Both the position numbers and the translations under genes were made by a program. The notes under the pieces were generated by a model that saw only the letters and a program-made list of their open reading frames with translations, was not told the origin of the DNA and did no database searches. From assembly GCF_029433855.1 (NCBI RefSeq), contig NZ_JAROAU010000003.1, positions 563,151 to 627,150 of the forward strand: a DNA stretch of 64,000 bases. The letters run 5' to 3'. Below, piece after piece: positions 30,610-40,655 of the stretch. How positions within the stretch are numbered: the stretch's first letter is position 1; each line of letters starts with the position of its first letter. This stretch comes from Candidatus Kosakonia sp. 282A-S69. Lineage in GTDB: Bacteria; Pseudomonadota; Gammaproteobacteria; Enterobacterales; Enterobacteriaceae.

Positions 30610-31979
30610 TATTCCGCGTCCGTTTTGTATTTCAGCAAGAAGGAGAGAATGAAGGCGACGCTAAACGCGATAGCCATACCGATAATATAGTTAAGCAGCG
30701 AGCTGGCCTGCACAATTGCCAGACCCGGCAGCCCGGTCAGTCCCACCGCCGTCATATAGACATGCATCGACACCACCCACGCGCCGCCGACCGCGCCGCC
30801 AATTAACCCGGCGATAAACGGTTTCATAAAGCGCAGGTTGATACCGAAAATCGCCGCCTCGGTAATACCGAGCATCGCTGAGAAGGCCGAGGGCAGGGTA
30901 ATCGCTTTGATTTTCGCGTCTTTGGTTTTAAACCACACCGCCAGGCACGCGCCGCCCTGTGCAAAGTTAGCCATTGCCCAGATTGGCAGCAGGAAGTTAA
31001 CGCCAATCGACGGGTTACCGAGCAGCCCCGCCTCAATGGCGTGGAAGCTGTGGTGCACGCCGGTGATGACTATCACCGAGTAGAGACCACCAAACAGTAG
31101 CCCCGCCAGCCAGCCCGCGTGGGCAATCAGGGTGCTGAGCACAAACGAGATGCCGTCGCCCAGCGCGCGGCCCGCCGGGCCAATAATCAGCATGGCGATG
31201 AAGCCGGAGATGATCACCGTCAGGAATGGGGTGAGGATCAGATCCAGCGCGTCCGGGATCACCCGGCGCAGCTGTTTTTCCAGCATGCTCATAAACCACA
31301 CCGCCAGCAGTACCGGGAAGACCGTCCCCTGGTAGCCAATCATCGCCACCTCAATGCCGAAGAAGTTCATGGTGTGGAAGCCCGCCGCCACGCCCCAGGC
31401 GTTGGTCAGCGCCGGGTGGGTGAGGATGCCGCCAAGCGTTGCGCCGAGATAGGGGTTGCCGCCAAACTCGCGCGCGGCGGTAAAGCCAATCAGGATCGGC
31501 AGAATGATAAACGCCGCCGAGCTGAACATATCGAGCATGATATAAAGCGCGTTATCCGGGTTGACCCAGCCGTAGGTTTTCACCATCCCCAGCAGTCCCA
31601 TCAGCAGGCCAGAGGCGACGATCGCCGGAATGATCGGCACGAAGATGTTCGACAGCAAACGGGCGATGCGCTGGAACGGGTTCAGCTTACGTGCGGCGAT
31701 GTCCGCGGCTTCCGATTTGCTCGACTCGCTAATCCCCGCCTCGGCAATAAACGCGGCGTAAACTTTGTTCACCACCCCGGTGCCGAAGATGACCTGTAGC
31801 TGCCCGGCATTACGAAAACAGCCCTTCACGCCGTCGATTTTGCCAATCGCGGCGGTGTCTGCTTTCGCGTCGTCCACCAGCACCAGACGCAGGCGCGTCG
31901 CACAGTGCGCGGCGCTGGCGATATTCTCTTTGCCGCCGAGCAAGGGCAGCAGCGAGCGGGAAATTTGTGCAAAATCCAT
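30609..31979 (-). CDS. scrA: sucrose PTS enzyme IIBC
   Basis: 456 aa. The EIIB domain (about 1-90) has phosphorylated Cys26 in AAHCATRLRL. The EIIC membrane domain (about 105-450) has about ten hydrophobic segments and the GITEAAIFG motif. It takes up and phosphorylates sucrose using EIIA-Glc, as there is no EIIA domain. It lies 64 bases after scrY. Confidence 0.97.
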   Translation of the reverse strand: MDFAQISRSLLPLLGGKENIASAAHCATRLRLVLVDDAKADTAAIGKIDGVKGCFRNAGQLQVIFGTGVVNKVYAAFIAEAGISESSKSEAADIAARKLNPFQRIARLLSNIFVPIIPAIVASGLLMGLLGMVKTYGWVNPDNALYIMLDMFSSAAFIILPILIGFTAAREFGGNPYLGATLGGILTHPALTNAWGVAAGFHTMNFFGIEVAMIGYQGTVFPVLLAVWFMSMLEKQLRRVIPDALDLILTPFLTVIISGFIAMLIIGPAGRALGDGISFVLSTLIAHAGWLAGLLFGGLYSVIVITGVHHSFHAIEAGLLGNPSIGVNFLLPIWAMANFAQGGACLAVWFKTKDAKIKAITLPSAFSAMLGITEAAIFGINLRFMKPFIAGLIGGAVGGAWVVSMHVYMTAVGLTGLPGLAIVQASSLLNYIIGMAIAFSVAFILSFLLKYKTDAE

Positions 31980-32043
31980 AACAACCTCTGTCTTGTTTTT
32001 GAGCTTTCAGGCTACGCAAACGGCCCCCGCAGGGGCCGCGCTA

Positions 32044-33573
<1,530 letters not shown>

Positions 33574-33607
33574 CTAAGGAAGAGCCATCATCACAGAGTT
33601 ATTTTTG

Positions 33608-33621
33608 CTAAACCGGTTTAG
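33608..33621. promoter_or_regulatory. ScrR operator O1 (scrY)
   Basis: CTAAACCGGTTTAG, a perfect 14-bp palindrome of the LacI/FruR type, lies at the expected start of the scrYAB transcript. Confidence 0.88.
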
Positions 33622-33628
33622 GTGTCGA

Positions 33629-33658
33629 ATCATAATCGCGCATAATTTCAGGACGCAA
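33629..33658 (-). promoter_or_regulatory. scrYAB promoter
   Basis: Minus strand TTGCGT (33653-33658), 18-base spacer, TATGAT (33629-33634). It sits between two ScrR operators, so repressor on either side would enclose the polymerase site. Confidence 0.65.
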
Positions 33659-33667
33659 TGAAATTAG

Positions 33668-33681
33668 CTAAACCGGTTTAG
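33668..33681. promoter_or_regulatory. ScrR operator O2 (scrY)
   Basis: A second identical CTAAACCGGTTTAG palindrome, exactly 60 bp from O1 and just upstream of the -35 of the scrYAB promoter. Confidence 0.88.
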
Positions 33682-33724
33682 TGAATGTGAGACGGCTCGC
33701 AAAACGAGACGTAAGCGCGCAACG

Positions 33725-34651
33725 TCAGGCGAGTTGCTCCTCAAGCTGGTGGCGCCAGGGCAGGGCGGTCATCGCTCCTTTGGCGGTGGTTGCCAGCGCG
33801 CCGCAGATCTGCGCGCTCGCCAGCCGCGCGGCCAGCTGCGTTTCGCCATCGGGCAGGCCGTGCTGCGCCAGCCCCCACAGCAGACCGGCAACAAAGGCGT
33901 CGCCCGCGCCGGTTGTATCCACGCTTATCACCGGCAGCGTCGGGTAGTGGTAGCACTTACCATTCAGGCAGGCTTTCACTCCGGCTTTGCCCTGAGTGAC
34001 CAGCAGCAGGGTGAGGCCATAACGCGCCGCCAGCGCAGGCAGGCTCACCTCGTCAGCGGGCGCGTCGGCAATAAACGCCAGCTCCTCTTCCGAGAGTTTC
34101 ACCACATCCGCCAGCACCAGCGCGCGTTCAATGCAGTGGCGAAGCTGGGCGCTGTCGGCCCATAAATCGTGGCGAATATTGGGGTCGAAGCTGACAAATC
34201 CGCCCGCGCTGCGCACCCGCTCCATGGCGCTGAAAGTGGTGGAGCGTGAAGGCTCAGCCGCCAGTGCAATCGAGCAGCAGTGCAGCCATTCGCCGCGGGC
34301 AAACGGCGGCAGATCCGCTTCAGCGAGAAAGAGGTCAGCGCTCGGGCGCACCATAAAGGTAAAGGAGCGTTCACCCTCTTCATCGAGCGCCACTACGACG
34401 GTGGAGGTGCGATGCTGCGCATCGGCGCGCATCCAGGCGGTGTCGACCTGCTCTTTCGCCAGCGTCTGACGCATAAAGTGGCCGAAGGGATCGTCGCCGA
34501 CGCGACCGATAAAACCGCTATTTCCCTGTAAGCGCGCAATGCCGACCGCGACATTGGCCGGTGCGCCGCCGGGGCACTGCATCAGGCAGGCATCCCCTTG
34601 CGGTAGCAAATCCACCACGGCGTCACCCAGACACCAGACTCGAGCTGACAT
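33725..34651 (-). CDS. scrK: ATP-dependent fructokinase
   Basis: 308 aa, PfkB-family sugar kinase starting MSARVWCLGDAVVDLLP with GGGAG upstream. The anion-hole/catalytic motif DTTGAGDAFVAGLL is near the C-terminus and the N-terminal GGAPANVAVG substrate loop is present. It phosphorylates the fructose released by ScrB so it can enter glycolysis. It has its own operator-bearing promoter and precedes scrY. Confidence 0.97.
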   Translation of the reverse strand: MSARVWCLGDAVVDLLPQGDACLMQCPGGAPANVAVGIARLQGNSGFIGRVGDDPFGHFMRQTLAKEQVDTAWMRADAQHRTSTVVVALDEEGERSFTFMVRPSADLFLAEADLPPFARGEWLHCCSIALAAEPSRSTTFSAMERVRSAGGFVSFDPNIRHDLWADSAQLRHCIERALVLADVVKLSEEELAFIADAPADEVSLPALAARYGLTLLLVTQGKAGVKACLNGKCYHYPTLPVISVDTTGAGDAFVAGLLWGLAQHGLPDGETQLAARLASAQICGALATTAKGAMTALPWRHQLEEQLA

Positions 34652-34680
34652 GATTTTCTCCCAATAATGAGTACCGCTAA

Positions 34681-34709
34681 ACATTAACTAAACCGGTTTA
34701 GCCATTCAA
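34681..34709 (-). promoter_or_regulatory. scrK promoter with internal ScrR operator
   Basis: Minus strand TTGAAT (34704-34709), 17-base spacer, TAATGT (34681-34686). The third identical operator CTAAACCGGTTTAG (34688-34701) fills the spacer, so bound ScrR excludes polymerase directly. Confidence 0.75.
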
Positions 34710-34873
34710 TACTGATGGTGGGTTTATTGCGCTTTAGGGATGTAGAGCCGCTTCTGATTGATAGAGGGAAGAGTATGTTGGTGTAAAAAAGCAATGAAAT
34801 CCGGGGGCTTTTATCACGCATTGAAGAGTGGAAAAATGCGCTTTCGAGGAAAATTGCAACATCAGGACGAAAA

Positions 34874-35248
34874 ATGACGCTAAAACCGCTTTACGAGATG
34901 TTGAGCAGCATCGCTGTGATAGTGATGCTGTGGCTGATGTACAAAGCGTTCGTTTGGGTGCGAAAGCTTTTTATTGAGGCCCATGTCTGTAAACACGGTA
35001 TTGCTGCTAATGCTGATATCGTTGCTTTTCATCGCACGAACAGGATGGATCGCACCTCGGTCTGGTGCGAAATAGGGGTGCGGTTTACCACGCGGGAAGG
35101 GCATGTTGAGCAGGCCTCTATCACCGTGCCGCTGGCGTATAAGGATGCGAACCGCCTGGCCGCCGGGGATGGCACCACCATAAAATATGACCCGCATAAA
35201 CCGGAGCATGTTGTGCTGTACGATCGCCCCCTTATCCTCGGCGATTGA
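34874..35248 (+). CDS. DUF3592-like single-pass membrane protein
   Basis: 124 aa. One N-terminal membrane helix (about 9-30) is followed by a small soluble domain with the pattern of DUF3592-type proteins: RFTTREGHVEQASITVPLAY then the IKYDPHKPEHVVLY tail. GGACGAAAA precedes the ATG. Function unknown. It stands alone between the sucrose operon and an ABC importer. Confidence 0.75.
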   Translation: MTLKPLYEMLSSIAVIVMLWLMYKAFVWVRKLFIEAHVCKHGIAANADIVAFHRTNRMDRTSVWCEIGVRFTTREGHVEQASITVPLAYKDANRLAAGDGTTIKYDPHKPEHVVLYDRPLILGD

Positions 35249-35479
35249 TTTGTTAAAAAGCGTAAACAACTCTTACCGCTTTGCCCTGCCATTTTTCATC
35301 CTGAACAAAACGCCGTTCTGAATAAAATGCCGCTAACTGTCGGTAAAATAATGGCGTAATTAGCGTAAATCCCTTCAATGTCACAAAACCCGCAAAAAAG
35401 ACCCCTTCGCGTTGCATCGGGTGGCTAAGGCGCTATATGTTAAATTTGTGTTTACAAAATGATAAATAGGGGTTTGTTC

Positions 35480-36568
35480 ATGGAGATGAAAAAAAGCGTA
35501 CTGGCGGGCGTAGTGGCGGCTCTCTTTTCCTCTGCCGCTCTCGCAGCGGTCCCTGCGGGCTACCCGGCGGATTATCAGAAAATCGTCGATGCCGGCACCA
35601 AAGAGGGCAAAGTGGTGGTCTACTCGACGACCGACACCAAAGCCGCTGGGCCGCTGATCAAAGGGTTTGAAGCGCAATATCCCGGTATCAAAGTTGAATA
35701 TAACGATATGAACAGCACCGAACTGTATAACCGTTATCTCAGCGAGCAGGCCTCCGGCGGTGGCAGCGGCGACGTGGTGTGGAGTTCGTCAATGGACACC
35801 GCGCTGAAGCTGGCGACCGAGTACGCCGATGAGTATGCCTCCCCTGAACAGAGCAAACTGCCGAAATGGGCGGTCTGGCAAAACAAAGCCTACGGTACCA
35901 CCTACGAGCCGGTGGTCTTTATCTATAACAAACGCCTGATCCCGCAGGGCGATGTTCCGGATTCCCACACTGCGCTGGCAAAGCTGATTGCCAGCCAGAC
36001 CGATAAGTTCAAGAGCAAAGTGACCACCTACGATATCGAAAAATCGGGGCTTGGCTTTATGCTCGCCGTTGAAGACAGCAAACATGATAAAGAGTATTTC
36101 ACCCATCTTGCAGATATCGCCAAAGGCGGCCTGACGGTGCAATCCTCCACCGGCACCATGATGGAGCGCGTCTCCTCCGGTGAAAACCTGGTGGGCTATA
36201 ACATCCTCGGCTCCTACGCCGAAGCGCGCGCGAAAGCGGATAAATCTTTAGGCGTCTCCTACCCGAAAGATTATGTGCTGGTGCTGTCGCGCGTCTCCTT
36301 TATCAGTGCCGAAGCGGAACACAGCAACGCGGCGAAATTGTGGTTTGACTATGTGCTCTCCGAAAAAGGGCAGAGCATACTCGCAAGCCAGGCAGATATT
36401 CCCTCCCTGCGTAACGATATCGAAGGCAGTAATGATATCGACGGCATGACCAAACTGCTCGGCGATGCCCTGAAACCGATCCCGGTTGATGAGTCGCTGC
36501 TTGAGTATCTGGAGCCGAAAAAGCGTCTCGAATTTATTAAACAGTGGCGCACCGCCGCCGGGAAATAG
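35480..36568 (+). CDS. periplasmic binding protein of Fe/AfuA-type ABC importer
   Basis: 362 aa from ATG at 35480 with AGGGG upstream. The signal peptide is cut around ALA-A (22/23). It is an extracellular solute-binding protein of the iron(III)/AfuA/2-aminoethylphosphonate class. The gene heads a three-gene operon. Related proteins bind ferric iron or phosphorylated sugars; the double Tyr of ferric binding proteins is not obvious near the C-terminal third, so a non-iron ligand such as a sugar phosphate is plausible (inference). Confidence 0.9.
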   Translation: MEMKKSVLAGVVAALFSSAALAAVPAGYPADYQKIVDAGTKEGKVVVYSTTDTKAAGPLIKGFEAQYPGIKVEYNDMNSTELYNRYLSEQASGGGSGDVVWSSSMDTALKLATEYADEYASPEQSKLPKWAVWQNKAYGTTYEPVVFIYNKRLIPQGDVPDSHTALAKLIASQTDKFKSKVTTYDIEKSGLGFMLAVEDSKHDKEYFTHLADIAKGGLTVQSSTGTMMERVSSGENLVGYNILGSYAEARAKADKSLGVSYPKDYVLVLSRVSFISAEAEHSNAAKLWFDYVLSEKGQSILASQADIPSLRNDIEGSNDIDGMTKLLGDALKPIPVDESLLEYLEPKKRLEFIKQWRTAAGK

Positions 36569-36643
36569 AGGCGTTGCCGGTTGTGTGTGGCGCTGTCCGC
36601 ACACAGCCCTTTCTCTCTCATCTTCTGACCACAGGGATCTTCT

Positions 36644-38413
36644 ATGAATATCGTGCGCAGAAAATGGCAAGGGTTACCGCGCGGCGTAACGGTCCTGATT
36701 ACCGCCCTGGTGATCTACGTTCCGTTATTATTTATCGTCGTACAGAGTTTTCTTTCAGCGCCTTTCTTCTCCCGCAGCAAGGAGCTGAGCCTCGAATCCT
36801 TCGCCTTTATCTTCACCGACCCCGATTTTTACCTCGCCTTAAAGTCCGGCTTTATTCTCGCCTTCGGGCTGGTGTTTATTGCCATTCCGCTCGGCGGCAT
36901 TCTCGCATTCTTAATGGTGCGTACCGACCTGCCGGGGCGGCGTTTTATTGAGCCGCTAATCCTGGTGCCCATTTTCGTCTCGCCGATGGTGCTGGGTTTT
37001 GGCTATGTCGTCTCCGCCGGGCCAGTGGGCTTCCTGTCGCAGTGGGCGCAGCAGCTGCTGGGGTTTGTGCCGTGGAATATCTACTCGATGTTCAGCATTG
37101 TGGTGATCGCCGGGCTGACGCACGTCCCGCACGCCTATCTCTATATCTCATCGGCGCTGCGCAGCGTCGGCTCGGATGTGGAGGAGGCCGCGCGCACGGT
37201 GGGGGCGTCGCCTTTACAGGTGATGACCTCCGTTAGCCTGCCGATGGTTCGCCCCTCCATTCTTTACGCCTGCGTCCTGCTCTTTTTCCTTGGGCTGGAG
37301 GTGTTCGGCCTGATGCTGGTACTCGGCGATCCCGAGGGCAACATGGTGCTGGCCACCTACCTCTATAAGTTGACCAACAAACTCGGTACTCCCTCTTATC
37401 ACCTGATGGCCGCAGTGGCAGTGGTGCTGATTTGCATCACTATTCCGCTGGTGATGCTGCAACGTCGCTTAATGCGCACCGCTAACCGCTTTGTCACCAT
37501 GAAGGGCAAAGCGTCGCAGGCGCGCGCACTGCCGCTGGGCAAATGGCGCTGGGTAGCGGGTGCCGTGGTGGTGGCGTGGCTGACGGTCACCATTGGTGTG
37601 CCGCTGCTGGGCGTGGTGCTGCGCGCCTTTATCTCCCACTGGGGGGTTGGCGTCCCGCTGTGGGATAACGTCTCGCTGGAGACCTTCCGCAATATCTGGC
37701 AGCAGCCGAACTTGCTGCGGGCGATTGTTAACTCGATGGCGATTGGCGTCTTCGGCGGCGCGCTGGCGGTGATCTGCTATCTGTTTGTCGGCATCGCTAT
37801 GCACCGCAAGCAGGATAACGTCACCCGTTTCCTCGACTACAGCGTGCTGGTGCCGCGCGCGGTACCGGGGCTGCTCGCCGGGTTGGCCTTTTTGTGGGTC
37901 TTCCTCTTCTTACCGATGTGGCTCGATCAATCTCTGAAAAATGGCTGGCTGTCGGGTCTGCCGGTCTCCGAGTGGCTGCGTGACAACCTGATTGTCTGGC
38001 TGCGCTCGCTGCGCAACACCATCTTCAGCGTCTGGCTGGCCTACACCGTGGTGTGGATGGCCTATGGCCTGCGGCTTATCTCTTCAACCCTGCTACAGGT
38101 CGGGCCGGAGCTGGAAGAGGCGGCGCGCAGCACCGGCGCGAGTGCCGGGCAGGTGACCCGCCATGTGACGGTGCCGCTGTCGCGCTATGGTCTCATCGGC
38201 TCCTGGCTGCTGATGTTTTTGATCTTTGAGCGCGAATACTCCACCGGGGTGTATCTGCTCTCGCCCGGCACCGAAACCATCGGCTCAATGCTGGTGTCGC
38301 TCTGGGCGGCGGGCGCTATCGATATTGTCGCGGCCCTCTCGTTTATCAATATTTTGCTGGTGGTCATCGGTCTTGGTGTGGCCCTGCGTTTTGGAGTGAA
38401 ATTACATGATTGA
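36644..38413 (+). CDS. fused double-domain ABC permease
   Basis: 589 aa with about 12 hydrophobic segments, formed by two BPD_transp_1 domains in one chain. Each half has an EAA loop: VEEAARTVGASPLQVMTSVSLP (about 182-203) and LEEAARSTGASAGQVTRHVTVP (about 490-511), cited in part. This ThiP/AfuB/FbpB layout means one polypeptide forms the whole channel. ATPase start overlaps its end by eight bases. Confidence 0.93.
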   Translation: MNIVRRKWQGLPRGVTVLITALVIYVPLLFIVVQSFLSAPFFSRSKELSLESFAFIFTDPDFYLALKSGFILAFGLVFIAIPLGGILAFLMVRTDLPGRRFIEPLILVPIFVSPMVLGFGYVVSAGPVGFLSQWAQQLLGFVPWNIYSMFSIVVIAGLTHVPHAYLYISSALRSVGSDVEEAARTVGASPLQVMTSVSLPMVRPSILYACVLLFFLGLEVFGLMLVLGDPEGNMVLATYLYKLTNKLGTPSYHLMAAVAVVLICITIPLVMLQRRLMRTANRFVTMKGKASQARALPLGKWRWVAGAVVVAWLTVTIGVPLLGVVLRAFISHWGVGVPLWDNVSLETFRNIWQQPNLLRAIVNSMAIGVFGGALAVICYLFVGIAMHRKQDNVTRFLDYSVLVPRAVPGLLAGLAFLWVFLFLPMWLDQSLKNGWLSGLPVSEWLRDNLIVWLRSLRNTIFSVWLAYTVVWMAYGLRLISSTLLQVGPELEEAARSTGASAGQVTRHVTVPLSRYGLIGSWLLMFLIFEREYSTGVYLLSPGTETIGSMLVSLWAAGAIDIVAALSFINILLVVIGLGVALRFGVKLHD

Positions 38414-39476
38414 GCTAACGGTAGAGAACTTACACCTGACCTACGGCGACAACCCGGTATTAAAGGGCGTGTCGATGGATCTCAAACGTGGCGAAGTGGT
38501 CTCGCTGCTTGGCCCTTCGGGCAGCGGAAAGACTACCCTGCTGCGCGCCGTCGCCGGGCTGGAGAAGCCCACCCAGGGGCGCATCACCATTGGCAAAAAC
38601 GTGGTCTACGATGGCACACCGCGCAGCGAAGTGCCGGCGGAGGAGCGTAATCTCGGGCTGGTGTTCCAGTCCTACGCCCTGTGGCCGCATAAAACCGTAT
38701 TTGAGAATGTTGCCTATCCGCTGAAGCTGCGCAAAATCGCCACCCAGGAGATGAGCCAGCGGGTGCAGAGTGTGCTCGATCAGCTTGGACTCGGCGCGCT
38801 CGGCCAGCGCCACCCTCATCAGCTTTCGGGAGGCCAACAGCAGCGCGTCGCCATTGGCCGCGCGCTGGTCTATAACCCGCCGGTAATCCTGCTCGACGAA
38901 CCGCTCTCCAACCTCGACGCCAAGCTGCGCGAAGAGGCGCGCGTCTTCCTGCGCGAGTTGATCGTCAAGCTCGGGCTGTCGGCGCTGATGGTGACACACG
39001 ATCAGAATGAGGCGATGGCGATTTCCGACCGCATCCTGTTGCTCAACAACGGGGTGATTGAGCAGCAGGGCACGCCGCAGGAGATGTACAGCAAGCCTTC
39101 AACGCTCTTTACCGCCGAGTTTATGGGCAGCAACAACCGCCTGCATGGCAAAGTGACGGAAGTCTCCAACGGTCGGGCGCGCATCGAAGGGGCGCAGTGG
39201 GCGCTGTGGGGTGTTGCCGGTCCGGGCGTCAGCGCGGGACAGGAGGCGACGGCGGTGATCCGCGTAGAGAGCCTGCGGCTGACGGAGACGCCGCAGGATA
39301 ACTCGCTGGATCTGCCGATGCTCACCAGCATGTATCTTGGCGACCGCTGGGAGTATCTCTTCCGCACGCCGGTCGATGATTATGTGGTGCGCGTCTACGG
39401 TACGCAGTCGCGCGCGGCGCAAAACTACCGCGTGGTGCTGCCTGCCGATCAGCTATGGATCTTCCCGAAAAAGTGA
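38406..39476 (+). CDS. ABC transporter ATPase, FbpC/AfuC class
   Basis: 356 aa. Walker A GPSGSGKTT, signature LSGGQQQRVAIGRAL, Walker B VILLDEPLSNLDAKLR and switch His in LMVTHDQNEA. The C-terminal TOBE domain (about 270-350) is typical of importers for iron, polyamines or phosphorylated sugars. Start ATG lies in the end of the permease gene. It ends three bases from the convergent anti-sigma gene. Confidence 0.93.
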   Translation: MIELTVENLHLTYGDNPVLKGVSMDLKRGEVVSLLGPSGSGKTTLLRAVAGLEKPTQGRITIGKNVVYDGTPRSEVPAEERNLGLVFQSYALWPHKTVFENVAYPLKLRKIATQEMSQRVQSVLDQLGLGALGQRHPHQLSGGQQQRVAIGRALVYNPPVILLDEPLSNLDAKLREEARVFLRELIVKLGLSALMVTHDQNEAMAISDRILLLNNGVIEQQGTPQEMYSKPSTLFTAEFMGSNNRLHGKVTEVSNGRARIEGAQWALWGVAGPGVSAGQEATAVIRVESLRLTETPQDNSLDLPMLTSMYLGDRWEYLFRTPVDDYVVRVYGTQSRAAQNYRVVLPADQLWIFPKK

Positions 39477-39479
39477 TGG

Positions 39480-40112
39480 CTACGGCAGGGAAACCCAGCG
39501 ATAACCGAGCACAACGGTAAGCAGCACAATGGTGCTTACCGCAGCAATATGCATCAGCAGATCCGCCGCGCTAATGTGCGTCGGATGACAAAGCGAGAGC
39601 AGGCTCAGCGCCATACAGGCGACGCCTGCACCCGCAGCGCCAAGGCTGCGGGCGGGAAAGAGCGTGCGGGTGCGGCGCAGGTAACCGACCACTATCGCCG
39701 CCATCGGCACGCTCACCGCCAGCATAAAGAGGTAGCAGTTTGGCCCCTCGACCACGCCGCTTGCCGGAGCGCGATGCAGATGCAGATTCAAAAAGGTTGT
39801 TGCCAGCCAGAGGCCGATCAGCGGCGCAAACCAGCCCCAGCCGAGCGGGCGCTGCCCGGCAATGCTGATCAGAAAGGCGTTCCGGATTGCCAGCGTGCCG
39901 GTGGCGAAGGTGAGCAGCAGTTGCAACATGGCCCACGATGCCCCGGTGTGCGACCAGTCGGTCTGCGTTCTGTTTAACAGCAGGCTGACTATCACCCCAC
40001 AGGGCAGCGCCACGGCAAGCCAGCTCGCCACACGCCAGCTGCTGCGCCAGGGCCGTTTCACCGGCTCTGCCGAACGGCCAAGTTTCTCAATTAACCACTC
40101 ATGATCGGCCAT
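39480..40112 (-). CDS. NrsF-type membrane anti-sigma factor
   Basis: 210 aa. A short cytoplasmic N-terminus (about 1-28) precedes six hydrophobic segments. This is the DUF1109/NrsF pattern, in which the protein holds an ECF sigma factor at the inner membrane and periplasmic-facing cysteines sense stress. Cysteines here are in LPCGVIV, GPNCYLF, VACMAL and LSLCHPTH. The start overlaps the sigma gene by 14 bases. Pairing with the adjacent sigma factor is inferred from family and context. Confidence 0.85.
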   Translation of the reverse strand: MADHEWLIEKLGRSAEPVKRPWRSSWRVASWLAVALPCGVIVSLLLNRTQTDWSHTGASWAMLQLLLTFATGTLAIRNAFLISIAGQRPLGWGWFAPLIGLWLATTFLNLHLHRAPASGVVEGPNCYLFMLAVSVPMAAIVVGYLRRTRTLFPARSLGAAGAGVACMALSLLSLCHPTHISAADLLMHIAAVSTIVLLTVVLGYRWVSLP

Positions 40113-40650
40113 GAAGGGCTCCTAACCGACGAAGATTATTCAGGGCGCGGTGCAGCAGCGATTTGACGGCGGAGACCGTCAGGTTGTGCTGCGTCGCGGT
40201 TTCAGCAAGGCTCATTTCGCGCAGGTGAAAATGCTCAATCACCTCACGCTGGCGTGCGGGTAGCTGGGCAAGCAGCGCCGCAAGCTCCTCCTCATGCAGG
40301 CTGGGTGAGCTTGCCACCGGCTCCGGTAGCCGTTCATCCGCCACCTCCCGCTGTTGGTGGCGGCCGCGTTTGCGCAGCGCATCCACCGTACGGGCATGGG
40401 CAATCGTTATTAGCCAGGGCAAAAATGGCGCGGCGGGATCGTAGGTGTGGCGAACCCGGTGCAGGGTCAACAGCACATCCTGAATCACATCGTCGACCAG
40501 CTCGTCGTCGGCGATCTGCTTATGCGCAAGCGTGCGGATAACCGGCACCAGCGCTTTGAGCAGGCGGGTATAGGCCTGACCGTCGCCTGCCTGCGCCCGG
40601 GCCATCAGATGCGGCCACTCTTCCCGCGCTGCCACCTCTTTTTCCATCAT
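40099..40650 (-). CDS. ECF-type RNA polymerase sigma factor
   Basis: 183 aa. Region 2 spans about 35-100 (DVIQDVLLTLHRVRHTY, PFLPWLITIAHAR) and region 4 about 125-178 (LPARQREVIEHFHL, then helix-turn-helix LAETATQHNLTVSAVKSLLHRAL, cited in part). Its start is either of two adjacent ATGs. It lies five bases after the reductase gene in a four-gene operon and would direct transcription of that operon from the 42498-42523 site. Confidence 0.92.
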   Translation of the reverse strand: MMEKEVAAREEWPHLMARAQAGDGQAYTRLLKALVPVIRTLAHKQIADDELVDDVIQDVLLTLHRVRHTYDPAAPFLPWLITIAHARTVDALRKRGRHQQREVADERLPEPVASSPSLHEEELAALLAQLPARQREVIEHFHLREMSLAETATQHNLTVSAVKSLLHRALNNLRRLGALHGRS

Positions 40651-40655
40651 CCGCC

